A stretch of 24,741 bases of DNA, taken from contig CAYMAS010000051.1 of assembly GCA_964388485.1 (NCBI GenBank), positions 1 through 24,741 of the forward strand. The letters run 5' to 3'. A model generated the notes under the pieces. The model made no database searches. It was not told where the DNA came from and saw only the letters and a program-made list of their open reading frames with translations. Both the position numbers and the translations under genes were made by a program. Positions 16,399 through 24,741 of the stretch are shown here, in pieces. The stretch's first letter is position 1; each line of letters opens with the position of its first letter. This stretch comes from JBCDKH01 sp964388485. GTDB taxonomy: Bacteria; Planctomycetota; Phycisphaerae; Tepidisphaerales; Tepidisphaeraceae.

Positions 16399-17147
16399 GC
16401 GACGTCCCTCCTCTGCTCCAACGGGTCATAGCCGCCCGGGCACGCATCGATCGCGTCCGGCGGGCGTCAGCCGCGGCGGATTCGCTGGTTCAACTCGACA
16501 GGTTTCACAGCAAAGTGCGGGAGCCCGCGGCGCGCTTAAGCGTCGCTGCGTCGCGTGCGACAGTTCTGGCGCGACACGGTCGGGCGATTGAGTGGCCGCG
16601 GCCGCTCGGTCCCAGCGTGGCGGATCGAGCACGCCAAGGCGGCGATGCGGCGCGGTCAGAGCCTGCTGCATTGCTCGACCCACAGCAATTCAATGTGGGG
16701 CAGTTCGCGCAGATGGTGAACACACTTGTTGAACGGCTCGGCGAAGCGTCGGCCGAGCGGTGGCGGGCGTACTGCGAGGACCGCTGGCCGGCGATCCCAC
16801 GGACGCTGCTCGACACGCTGCGCAACGTACCGGCACTTGCGCAGAAGGTCGCGGGCGTTGAGGCGCGGGCACACGACCTGGAACGCCTAACAGCCGCGGT
16901 GCCGAAGGACGCGCGGGAGTGGGACGAGGCCGAGGCGGCCGTCACGGCTCTGGAAGAGGCGCTCGAGCAGGTAACCCAGGGCGTTGGCGGCGATCTACCA
17001 GAGTCTGTCAGACTGTTCCTCGCCGCCGCGGGCGGAGCGGCGGGTGCCACGCTTTCGCAACTTGATGGCGAGGTCATCGGCTGGCTGCGCGAGCACGGTC
17101 TTGAGGCGGAGTTCAGCATTCGAACCCGGACGGGGATGAGGCGATGA
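16395..17147 (+). CDS. dpdI: DpdI, helical protein of the restriction module
   Basis: A 250-residue protein without catalytic motifs. It is rich in Ala, Arg, Glu and Leu, with long amphipathic stretches (for example about 10-60 and 150-200) that look like helical bundles or coiled coils, and has no membrane segment. The assignment comes from size and position between dpdH and dpdJ. DpdI was reported to contribute to the restriction-like phenotype; a scaffolding role beside DpdH or DpdJ would suit the helical composition but is inference. The GTG overlaps the dpdH stop (GTGA), and its stop overlaps the dpdJ start (ATGA), so expression of the three is probably coupled. Confidence 0.75.
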   Translation: MSDVPPLLQRVIAARARIDRVRRASAAADSLVQLDRFHSKVREPAARLSVAASRATVLARHGRAIEWPRPLGPSVADRARQGGDAARSEPAALLDPQQFNVGQFAQMVNTLVERLGEASAERWRAYCEDRWPAIPRTLLDTLRNVPALAQKVAGVEARAHDLERLTAAVPKDAREWDEAEAAVTALEEALEQVTQGVGGDLPESVRLFLAAAGGAAGATLSQLDGEVIGWLREHGLEAEFSIRTRTGMRR

Positions 17148-20100
17148 ACGACCCTCTCATTAGCGTGCTCGACCGGCTGGAGCAATGCGAGGCACGACTG
17201 CTGGCGTGGGGCATCGTTGATGGCGCATTCACCGACGCCGAGCTGCGCCATGAGGTTGAGTCGATACTGGGTGACGACGGCGACATCCAGGGAGTTGTCG
17301 ACGAGCTAGAAGACCGCCGACTGCTATTTCGCAGTCGGCGTGACGGCGAGCGGACGTGGAGAACGCGAATGGCCGAGACGGTTCGGCTTGCGTCGCGGCT
17401 GCGGCAGCTCTTTCCCGGTCGGGACTGGCGCAGCTCGCCGACGCTCGTGGGCGACTTCAGGTTCTCGGTGCGGCCGCGGGTCTACCCGGCGCGCGATCAG
17501 GGGGCCGATCGGCTGCTCGCCGCAGTGGAGAAGGCTGTCGCGCCTTCCAAGCTCGACGACCTCACGCGACGCGCGATGCTCGCCCTCATCGATCGAGGCG
17601 ACGGCAAGACGTTCGACCTAGGGAAGTTTCAAGTTGAAGCCGCCGCGTCGGTGCTGGCCGGGGTTGCTGGGCCCGGACGAACCAGCCGCGGAACGGTCGT
17701 CGGGGCGGGCACCGGGACAGGCAAAACGCTCGCGTTCTACCTCCCCGCGCTGGCGCACTTGGCCGCACTCACGCCAGCCGCGGGTACGGGTACGGGTGCG
17801 GCCAGCGGTACCGGCGGGCCGAAGGCGCTGGCCCTCTATCCGCGGCAGGAACTGCTCAAAGACCAGTTCGACGACGCTTACCACCAGTGCCGCAAGCTGG
17901 ACGCCCTGTTGCGGCAGGTCCGCCGTCGGCCGCTCGTTGTTGGGGCGTGGTTCCACTCAACTCCCTTCGCAGCGTCGGGACAGACTGTCAAGTGGCCTAG
18001 TGGCAAGAAGGGCCAACGCTCGCCTTACCTGAGATGCCGCGCTTGCAAAGAACAGCCCTCGCTCGAGTGGCGAGACGGCGACCTCGAGCAAGGGCGGGAA
18101 GTGCTGAGGTGCCCAGCCTGCGACTGGGCGACCCCGGAGGGAACGCTGCGGCTGACGCGGCAATCCATCCAGCGGGACCCGCCCGACGTGCTGTTCACGA
18201 CGACGGACTCGCTTAACCTACAGATGGGCAACGGCTGGTCGGCCGGGGCATTCGGCGTCGGTGCCGACCGGCCGCCGCGGCTGGTGCTACTCGACGAGAT
18301 CCACATCCAGTCGGGCGTGGCGGGAGCGCAGACGGCCCTGCTTCTACGCCGTTGGCGGGAAATGGCGCGCGGCAATGGACCTGGGGCGAAGGTTCATTTC
18401 GTTGGCCTATCGGCGACGCTGCCGAACGCCGGCGAGTTCTTTGCAGACCTCGTCGGCCTACCCGCAACGCGGGTCGACGCGATCGTGCCGCCGACAGACG
18501 CCGGCCATGCAGACGTCCGCGTCGAGGGGGCAGAATACCTGCTGGCACTGCGGGGTGATCCGGCCTCGGCAACAAGCCTGCTGGCGGCGTCGATTCAAAC
18601 CACGATGCTGATGGGCCGGATGCTCGACCCAGCCGCGGCACCCGGCGATGCGCCTAGCCGCGGCCTCTACGGCCGCAAGGTGTTTGCGTTCACCGACGAT
18701 CTGGACGTGACGCACCGGCTGCACGACGACTTTGCCGATGCCGAAGGTCGTGGCTGGCGAGACAAACCCCCTCGGCAACTGCGTCAGGGTTGGCCCTTGG
18801 CCGTGCAGCGGGCCGCTCGAGGCGAATCCGAAGATGAGGAGCGGGCCCGCCTGGGCCAAGCATGGCACGCCGCGGAAACGATCGGCCACCGCCTCGATGA
18901 CCCGCATGCCGCGCGACTCCGCGTCGGCCGAGTCGCGTCGCAGGATCCAGGCCTCGACTCCTCGGCCGATGTCGTCGTGGCAACCGCGTCGCTGGAAGTT
19001 GGCTTTGACGACCCACAGGTCGGGGCGGTCATTCAACACAAGGCTCCACGTGACGCGGCCTCATTTCTTCAGCGGCGCGGACGAGCCGGTCGGCCCCGGG
19101 GCATGCGGCCCTGGACGGTCGTTGTCTTGAGCGACTACGGCCGCGATCGTGAGGCGTATCAACACTACGACCTGCTGTTCGATGCCCAAGCCCCGCGGCG
19201 ACGGCTGCCGATCGAGAATCGCTACATCCTGAAGATGCAGGGGACGTTCGCGCTGATGGACTACTTCGCCCGGAGCGTCCACGCCAGGTCTAAAGCGAGC
19301 GTCCGCCAATGCTTCGCCGCTCCAGCCGATGCCGCCGGCAATCAAGAGCGTGCAGTCGCCGAGTGGCAGGGGCTTATCCGTAATGGGCTGCAACGCCTGC
19401 TTGATGACGATCTTGAGCGCGGCCGCCTCGCGGCGTTTCTGCGGCGGTCGCTGCAAATCGATGAGGCGGAAGTCGAGGCGATCTTCTGGGATGCGCCGCG
19501 CCCGCTGATGACCGCCGTGATCCCCACGGCGTTGCGGCGCCTCGAATCTGGGTGGCACGGAGAGATCCCGATTAGGTCTCATCCGCTGCCCGAGTTCGTG
19601 CCGGAGAACTTGTTCACCGACCTGTGCCTGCCGGAGGTCGTGCTGGCGACGCGCCTCTACGAACCCGACCACGAGGCGAGGCTGGCCTCTGGTACGCCGC
19701 TGTTGGACGAACACGCAATGCCGGTCGGCCAAGCTCTGGCCGAGTTTCCCCCAGGTCGAGCGTCGCGTCGGTTCGGCGTCCGAAGCGAGTTCGACACTCA
19801 CTGGTTCCCGATCCCGCTCGACGAGGTTGCTTGTGAAGTCGACGTCACCGCCTACTGCTTAGAGTCCGACGAGGCGGGCACCTATCAGATTGATGGAGAG
19901 GACGGGGTGGCCGACGTACGGGTGGTAAGGCCCAGGCGTATCGAGGCGGCGCGGCTGCCGAAGCTGTTGAGGGCAACAAGCAACGCCCGGCCCCGCTGGC
20001 GGTCCCAGCTCACAGGCGAGGGCGAGGCCATTAATCTGACAGTGCCGGAGGGGCCGTGGTCCAGCATCGCGCCACGGGCACAGGTGTACGCGCACCGACA

Positions 20101-21772
20101 CGGCGGCAGGGTCCGCGTCCGACGATTCACGGTTGGGGCAGACGCGACGTTGAAGTTCCGCGAGGGCACGGAGCGGGACGTGGATATCACCTTCACGGCG
20201 GCCGGTGGGCTTGGCGGCGTGGGCTTCGCCGAGAAGGTCGATGGAGTTCGTTTCGACTTGAGTCCGCCCGAGAACCTGACAGAGATCTTTGCCGCGGAGG
20301 AGATGGTCGGGCGCTCCACGCGATCGGCCTTCTTCCGGCACGTGGTACTGACGGATCATGAGGCAGCGCTGAAGTCCTTCAACGTGTTCCGCCGCGGCTG
20401 GCTGCATCAAGTGTTCGCCGCTGGCCTGATCCGACGGTCGATTGAGACCGGCAACATCCGCTTCGCCGCTAAGACATTGTCAGAGCTGGACATTGACGAC
20501 TTTGCCGACGAGATGGACAAGGTGCTTTCCGCGGTGTTCCAAGCACTGCCGGAGGCGGAGGACCACGGCGACGAGGACGACGGGACAGCCCGGCGGCAGC
20601 GGGTTCACGACGACTTGCGTGACGCCTTCGCCGACGCCGACGTACGGGAACGCTTGGTCGAGCTGGCGGCGGTGCTCTGGCAGCCCGAGGGTGACGCACG
20701 CTGGCAACGGTGGCTTGAGCGGCGGTGGGTGTCGACGGCAGGCCACGCGCTGCTGGCGGCCTGCCTCGCCCTCGCGCCAACGGCGGGCGAGGGTGACCTG
20801 TTGCTCGACGTAGATCCGGGGCCGCCCGCGGTCGACGACGTGGACCTGCGCGATCCGAGTCTGCGGCCCATCTGGATCACGGAGTCCAACCCGGGCGGGA
20901 CCGGCATTGTCGAGGAGGTCTTGCGGGCGTTCTCGGCCGACCCGCGACGGTACTTTTCCATAGCGACTGCCGCGGCGGGCAAGTCCGAGCTGGAGATCGC
21001 CGATGCCGAGCTATCCCGTGTGGCGCGGCTGTCGGTCGAAGACGACGGTGTGGCCAATGCCTTCTCGAGCGTTCGTGCGGCTCAGGGCATCGGGCCGTTG
21101 GCCGCGGCGAATAAGGGATTGCGCACGGTTCTTACGGCACAGGGCGTGCGGCTGACGCACGCGGTTGCGAGCAGCCTGCAGGCGCGGCTGCTACGGCCGA
21201 TGACTTCGGCCGCCACAGATGAGCTTATCGCCGATTGGCTGAATGACTGGGACGCGCTTGAGGCGAAGCTCAACTGTGAAGTCGAATTGCCGACCTTCGC
21301 CTACCGCGTTGCCGGCGACGCGTCGACATTACAAGCTTTGCGTGACGCGGCTGGCGGCGCGGCTGGCGACTGGGCGTGGGCCTACAGCGTTGCCTACGGC
21401 CTGCTTTGGCCTCGCGGCGGGTCCATCCGCCGACGGGCACTGTCGGCCTACAACCGCTTTGCTGAACTTCCCGAGCCTGACCCGGCCGTTCTGCGATCGG
21501 CCCTCGCCGAGCCGGAAGCCGAGGTGGATGTAGACCACCGGGATTGGCTCGTCGCGCTTCACGCCCGCCTGGCCACCACCGGTTTCGCCCAGCTAGTAGC
21601 GCGTTCGGCCGGCGGGTCAGATCATGCCGCACGGCTGCGGAGGGCGATCATCCATGCGGTCGTCGCACCGGTCGACGTCGGTTTCCTCGGCGTGTACCCG
21701 CTCGTCGACGGCATCGACTCAGGTCCGGGTGGTTCCGCCGCGCGCGTGCGACTCCGGGAGGTGGAACTGTGA
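17144..21772 (+). CDS. dpdJ: DpdJ, large DEAD/DEAH-type helicase
   Basis: At 1542 residues this is the largest gene in the window. An N-terminal region of about 170 residues precedes the SF2 core: GAGTGTGKT (Lys194), a Gly/Thr-rich linker at about 214-226, an inserted zinc ribbon (Cys298, 301, 323, 326), DEIH at 384-387, SATLP from 423, TASLEVGFD, and QRRGRAGR at 643-650. Far downstream, TESNPGGTGIVEEV (from 1246) resembles the MZB/DUF1998 motif of DrmA/DrmB- and Druantia-type helicases but lacks the usual cysteines. In Salmonella dpdJ is possibly involved in restriction. The ATG overlaps dpdI (ATGA) and the stop overlaps the dpdK GTG. Codon use looks like the rest of the operon. Confidence 0.88.
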   Translation: MNDPLISVLDRLEQCEARLLAWGIVDGAFTDAELRHEVESILGDDGDIQGVVDELEDRRLLFRSRRDGERTWRTRMAETVRLASRLRQLFPGRDWRSSPTLVGDFRFSVRPRVYPARDQGADRLLAAVEKAVAPSKLDDLTRRAMLALIDRGDGKTFDLGKFQVEAAASVLAGVAGPGRTSRGTVVGAGTGTGKTLAFYLPALAHLAALTPAAGTGTGAASGTGGPKALALYPRQELLKDQFDDAYHQCRKLDALLRQVRRRPLVVGAWFHSTPFAASGQTVKWPSGKKGQRSPYLRCRACKEQPSLEWRDGDLEQGREVLRCPACDWATPEGTLRLTRQSIQRDPPDVLFTTTDSLNLQMGNGWSAGAFGVGADRPPRLVLLDEIHIQSGVAGAQTALLLRRWREMARGNGPGAKVHFVGLSATLPNAGEFFADLVGLPATRVDAIVPPTDAGHADVRVEGAEYLLALRGDPASATSLLAASIQTTMLMGRMLDPAAAPGDAPSRGLYGRKVFAFTDDLDVTHRLHDDFADAEGRGWRDKPPRQLRQGWPLAVQRAARGESEDEERARLGQAWHAAETIGHRLDDPHAARLRVGRVASQDPGLDSSADVVVATASLEVGFDDPQVGAVIQHKAPRDAASFLQRRGRAGRPRGMRPWTVVVLSDYGRDREAYQHYDLLFDAQAPRRRLPIENRYILKMQGTFALMDYFARSVHARSKASVRQCFAAPADAAGNQERAVAEWQGLIRNGLQRLLDDDLERGRLAAFLRRSLQIDEAEVEAIFWDAPRPLMTAVIPTALRRLESGWHGEIPIRSHPLPEFVPENLFTDLCLPEVVLATRLYEPDHEARLASGTPLLDEHAMPVGQALAEFPPGRASRRFGVRSEFDTHWFPIPLDEVACEVDVTAYCLESDEAGTYQIDGEDGVADVRVVRPRRIEAARLPKLLRATSNARPRWRSQLTGEGEAINLTVPEGPWSSIAPRAQVYAHRHGGRVRVRRFTVGADATLKFREGTERDVDITFTAAGGLGGVGFAEKVDGVRFDLSPPENLTEIFAAEEMVGRSTRSAFFRHVVLTDHEAALKSFNVFRRGWLHQVFAAGLIRRSIETGNIRFAAKTLSELDIDDFADEMDKVLSAVFQALPEAEDHGDEDDGTARRQRVHDDLRDAFADADVRERLVELAAVLWQPEGDARWQRWLERRWVSTAGHALLAACLALAPTAGEGDLLLDVDPGPPAVDDVDLRDPSLRPIWITESNPGGTGIVEEVLRAFSADPRRYFSIATAAAGKSELEIADAELSRVARLSVEDDGVANAFSSVRAAQGIGPLAAANKGLRTVLTAQGVRLTHAVASSLQARLLRPMTSAATDELIADWLNDWDALEAKLNCEVELPTFAYRVAGDASTLQALRDAAGGAAGDWAWAYSVAYGLLWPRGGSIRRRALSAYNRFAELPEPDPAVLRSALAEPEAEVDVDHRDWLVALHARLATTGFAQLVARSAGGSDHAARLRRAIIHAVVAPVDVGFLGVYPLVDGIDSGPGGSAARVRLREVEL
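17782..17799 (+). repeat. Three in-frame hexanucleotide units in dpdJ
   Basis: GGGTAC, GGGTAC and GGGTGC follow one another and encode part of a Gly/Thr/Ala linker after helicase motif I. Gain or loss of a unit would keep the frame. Confidence 0.6.
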
Positions 21773-22309
21773 CGGAGCAACGGTCGACACCGAAGGCGCG
21801 GTACGTCCGCGGACGGCCCGATTCGGACGAGTTGCGGTCGCTGCTCGGTTCCCTGCTCGCGGCCGAGGTGCTGTCGCCAAGCAACTGCCTGTGGCTCGTG
21901 TCACCATGGGTGGGCCGGCACATTCTCCGCAGTCGAGCCGGACTGGCCGCGGGAGGTCATTCGCCTGCACGCGACGCTCGAGTCGATCCTGCGGCGTGGC
22001 GGACGGCTTGTGGCCGCGACGAAGCCGGCGGCGAGCCAGCCGTACAACCGCGGCTTCACGGCAGCGGTACGCCGTTGGCGGGAGTTGGGCCTGGCGGCGG
22101 TCCTGCGGGAGTCGGAGGAGTTGCACGAGAAGGGGATGCTCGGCGACGGCTTCTTCCTGTTCGGCAGCATGAACTTCACCGACACCGGCGTCGAGCGGGC
22201 CGAGGAATTGGTCTCGCTTCGAACGGACAACGAGACGCTCGCCTACCACCGCCGGGCGTTGGCCGACCGGTGGGGCGGACGCGACGCGGCCGAGGGAGAG
22301 GTGACATGA
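21769..22309 (+). pseudogene. dpdK: DpdK, phospholipase D-like protein, frame-disrupted
   Basis: The GTG at 21769 overlaps the dpdJ stop and opens a frame of 48 good codons ending in LWLVSPWV at 21912. The homologous reading then resumes one frame over, from about 21914 (AGTFSAVEPDW) to the TGA at 22307-22309, and contains the PLD catalytic HxKx4D motif as HEKGMLGD, followed by FGSMNFT. Other DpdK-like PLD proteins have, as I recall, about nine residues between the PW[IV] and AG segments, so loss of about 26 bases at 21912-21914 would explain both the shift and the missing residues. An intact gene would encode about 188 residues, a normal size. DpdK contributes to restriction and is presumably the nuclease. 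The break may be a true mutation or an assembly error; the catalytic half is otherwise undamaged. Confidence 0.82.
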
Positions 22310-24600
22310 GCGGGATCAATGACGCGATCCTCGCCGCGTTTTTTGACGCCAATGCCAACGGCATCCGCCGCGAGGAAATTCGTGACGGTGGTCCACGTGC
22401 CAACCTGATGCCGTGGCTCGACCGGCTGGCAGCAGGCGCGGCGACCGTGCTGCCCCGCGCTTCGCGGGTCGGCGGACAATCGCGTGTGACGTGGTACGGC
22501 CTGGCAACGAGCCGGGGCGGGATGGACCGGCTATCCCTCGACGTCATGTCGTTTGTGGGGCCGAGCCACTCAACCTTCCGTGGAGAACTAGCGGCCGCGG
22601 ATGAGGGTGATGCGTTCGAGCAGAAGTTGGCAGGCCTTGTTCCGGGTGGGCTGTTTCTGCGCTTCGAGGCGGTCGACGGCGGCTTTGATGCCAATGCGAA
22701 CCGACGGCTCTTACATTGCTTAGAGCGGATGCGGCTAGCTTGGGCAACCTGCCCGCCCCGTTCGTCCGCGCCGCCAGCCTCGGTCGACGCGCTGCTGCGG
22801 GACCTGACGCTGGCGATCTCGAACGGCCGGCGGCCGGCAGCGGAGCGGGTGCTCGGCGAGCTGCGGGACCGGTCGCTTCTGGACCCAATGAACCTGGCCT
22901 TTGTGCGGCTGCGTTTGCTGGCGCGTTTGGGGACACCGGCGGAGGTGCTGAGTGACTCGTCGACGGCGGACGTCCTGCTCCGCGGCCGCCGCCCGCCGGC
23001 GGTGACGCAGGCCTTGGCCGCGGCCGTGGCGCGGGTCCACCTGACAGGTGACGACCCCGTCGCCCTAGTCGCCGCCATGCGCGAACGGGTGCTGCCGGAG
23101 TACGGGCCGCTGTTCGACGGCTCCGGCGGGCGGGCGGCGCGGGCGGGGGAAGCGCTGCGAGCGTTCGCGGTTCGGGACGCGGCCGCTGCGATCGACGGGA
23201 TTGACCCGCGGGCCGCCGACCGGCTTGTAGCACTTCGGGACGACCCGTCAACTTCCGCGACGGATCGTGGCTTGGCGAGTGCACTGCTCAACCTGCCGGG
23301 CGTGCGGCTCGCCGAGACCCAGCCGGCGGAGTTGGGAAGCGGCCTCGCGGCCGCCTCGGCGGCTCTGGAGGCGGGTGATTTCGAGGCAGCCCTGCGGCTA
23401 GCCGCCGACGCGGCTGGGGCGGAACCGGCCGATCGGGCAGAGCTGCTCTTTCAGGCGGCGCACGAGGTCGATACGCTCGACGCCGCGCGGATTGCCATGT
23501 CCGCGCTGGCCGGGCTCGAAGAGGATGACAGGCTCCGCCTGCTCTCCCGCCGCTTCGTGCGGGACGTCGCCGGCAACGTGGTGGATCCGGTCACGCCGCC
23601 GGCGTCGTGGTCGGAGTGGCTTGCGCAAGTCGCCGACCCGGCCGTCGAGGCGTCACACGTGCGGCGGGCCGCCCGTGCCGCCGCAGCTGAGTGGTCGCAC
23701 GAGGCCCATCTGGCAGTGGACGACGCGCCGGAGCGGCTGTCGGCCGCGTTGACCCGCGCCGACCAGGACGTGCCGGCGGAGAGGAAGCCCCTGCTTCGCG
23801 AACTGCTGCCCGACCTGATTGGCTTCCTCACAGGCGACCCGCACTTCCCGAGACGGTCGATGGCGGGTGTCTACCTCGACGCCCACCTGCTCGGCCACAT
23901 GATGTTCGAAGGCGGGCCCGGTGAGCTGAGCGTACTGCTGGACCTGCTCGACGGCCCGCTGCGGCTGGGCCTGGATCAGGAGGCTTACGAGGAACACGTC
24001 GATTACGCCGCCGACCACGTGCGGCGGGGCGGGCCTACGCACCTCGACTGGATGCTGGACTTGGTTGATACGCTGGCGACGCGGCCGGTGCCGGGTGAAG
24101 CGGGCCGTGGCGCGCGGGCGGCGGCCGTAGACGCCGTTGCCGCCGCCTTCGCCTCGCTGCCGGCGGCGCGGGTCGGCGTCGTACGGACAGATCTCCTACG
24201 CGCTCTCTGCCGGGAGTTGGAGCTGCCTGACCCATTGCCGGCTTCGCCGGACCCGGCCGACGAGGAAGACGATGAGGTGGCCCCGCTGCGGGCGCTGCTC
24301 GACGGCCGACGGCTCGGCATCTACTCGCTCGACGACGGCACGCCGTCGCGCGTTGTCGCCGCGCTAAGCCGCCTCGTACCGAGGTGCCGTGTCGAGATCA
24401 ACAGCGACGCCGACTGCACCGGCTCGCTGCGGGCGATGGCCGCCGGCTGCGACCTCGTCGTCGTCGCCACCCGCAAGGCCAGCCACGCAGCGACCGGATG
24501 CATTGACAAGCACGGCGGTCGCGGGAAGCTGATCTACCCGGCCGGCGGTGGCTCGTCGAGCGTTCTCGCTGCTCTGGAGGACGAGGCGGCGAAGCGGTAG
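22306..24600 (+). CDS. dpdD: DpdD, restriction-module protein
   Basis: A 764-residue protein. The N-terminal 170 residues are mixed alpha/beta, the middle (about 180-650) is Ala/Leu/Arg-rich and probably helical repeats, and the C-terminal 100 residues form an alpha/beta domain with DLVVVATRKASHAATG and YPAGGGSSSVL, a signature I associate with DpdD. No known nuclease motif is obvious. DpdD was reported to be required for the restriction-like phenotype. The ATG at 22306 overlaps the dpdK stop (ATGA) and has GGGAGAGG upstream. Because of the dpdK break, the same frame is open back to the dpdK GTG at 21769, so a 943-residue fusion could be translated; the first roughly 179 residues of that would be a dpdK start followed by out-of-frame sequence. 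This is the last gene of the operon. Confidence 0.85.
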   Translation: MSGINDAILAAFFDANANGIRREEIRDGGPRANLMPWLDRLAAGAATVLPRASRVGGQSRVTWYGLATSRGGMDRLSLDVMSFVGPSHSTFRGELAAADEGDAFEQKLAGLVPGGLFLRFEAVDGGFDANANRRLLHCLERMRLAWATCPPRSSAPPASVDALLRDLTLAISNGRRPAAERVLGELRDRSLLDPMNLAFVRLRLLARLGTPAEVLSDSSTADVLLRGRRPPAVTQALAAAVARVHLTGDDPVALVAAMRERVLPEYGPLFDGSGGRAARAGEALRAFAVRDAAAAIDGIDPRAADRLVALRDDPSTSATDRGLASALLNLPGVRLAETQPAELGSGLAAASAALEAGDFEAALRLAADAAGAEPADRAELLFQAAHEVDTLDAARIAMSALAGLEEDDRLRLLSRRFVRDVAGNVVDPVTPPASWSEWLAQVADPAVEASHVRRAARAAAAEWSHEAHLAVDDAPERLSAALTRADQDVPAERKPLLRELLPDLIGFLTGDPHFPRRSMAGVYLDAHLLGHMMFEGGPGELSVLLDLLDGPLRLGLDQEAYEEHVDYAADHVRRGGPTHLDWMLDLVDTLATRPVPGEAGRGARAAAVDAVAAAFASLPAARVGVVRTDLLRALCRELELPDPLPASPDPADEEDDEVAPLRALLDGRRLGIYSLDDGTPSRVVAALSRLVPRCRVEINSDADCTGSLRAMAAGCDLVVVATRKASHAATGCIDKHGGRGKLIYPAGGGSSSVLAALEDEAAKR

Positions 24601-24741
24601 CGAGGCTCTTGATTCGTCCACTTCACCTGTTGATCCTGGCCCTCAGTTTTGCGAGTTCAGTCACCAGGTCCGACTCGCGCAGCGACCGCTAGAGCAGATG
24701 GCGTCTTGGTCGCTCATGAGTCGTAGCCACAGCTTCGCAGG
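24601..24741. other. Tail after dpdD, no gene seen
   Basis: Composition changes here to less GC-rich sequence. A seven-base inverted repeat (AGCGACC at 24681-24687, GGTCGCT at 24708-24714) with a 20-base loop is present but has no T-run, so I do not call a terminator. A 22-codon minus-strand frame (24623-24688) is too short to assign. Confidence 0.4.

Noticed and set aside
22176..23291. 371-codon minus-strand open frame opposite dpdD
   Set aside because: Composition is dominated by Arg, Ser, Ala and Pro, typical of antisense reading of a GC-rich gene.
21544..24600. A single 1018-codon frame covering the end of dpdJ, dpdK and dpdD
   Set aside because: Its first part is out-of-frame dpdJ and its second part is mostly out-of-frame dpdK; only the dpdD part and 48 dpdK codons are authentic.
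24623..24688. Minus-strand 22-codon frame with a leucine-rich end (LRESDLVTELAKL)
   Set aside because: It looks like a protein C-terminus but is cut by an in-frame stop and is too short to name.
24681..24714. Inverted repeat after dpdD as a terminator
   Set aside because: The loop is 20 bases and there is no T-run, so intrinsic termination is not supported.

Overview
The window is high-GC bacterial DNA (roughly two thirds G+C by eye) with dense, same-strand, overlapping genes and frequent GTG starts. The phylum cannot be fixed from the sequence; the base composition and protein style would suit a planctomycete or another high-GC soil or water bacterium. A run of ten Ns shows that it comes from a draft or metagenomic scaffold.

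Nearly all of it is one Dpd island, a 7-deazaguanine DNA modification and restriction system of the type described for Salmonella Montevideo. Layout: (1) 1-402, the 3' part of a Fic-domain gene. (2) 403-839, a poorly resolved junction with the N gap and a 31-base repeat of the fic gene end. (3) 840-6098, the modification module: queE, queC and queD (three preQ0-pathway enzymes), a YaaA-like protein that fits DpdC, dpdA (TGT-like DNA transglycosylase) and dpdB (DGQHR/ParB-like partner). (4) 6099-6244, a 146-base spacer with a possible promoter and an inverted repeat. (5) 6245-24600, the restriction module: dpdE (SNF2/RapA-like), dpdF (RecQ-like), dpdG, dpdH (P-loop ATPase), dpdI, dpdJ (large DEAD/DEAH-type helicase), dpdK (phospholipase D-like, frame-disrupted) and dpdD. 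(6) 24601-24741, a short tail without a gene I can defend.

How it should work, from published work on the family: QueD, QueE and QueC convert dihydroneopterin triphosphate to preQ0 (GTP cyclohydrolase I must come from elsewhere). DpdA, with DpdB, exchanges guanine in DNA for preQ0. DpdC then converts dPreQ0 to dADG. DpdD, E, G, I, K and possibly J act in a restriction-like response to DNA lacking the mark. The set dpdA-dpdK looks complete here.

The most unusual local point is dpdK. Its two halves lie in different frames, the pattern expected from loss of about 26 bases. As a side effect the dpdK start is now in frame with dpdD, with no stop between. If real, this allele has lost its PLD nuclease and may make a DpdK-DpdD read-through protein; if an assembly error, the system is intact.
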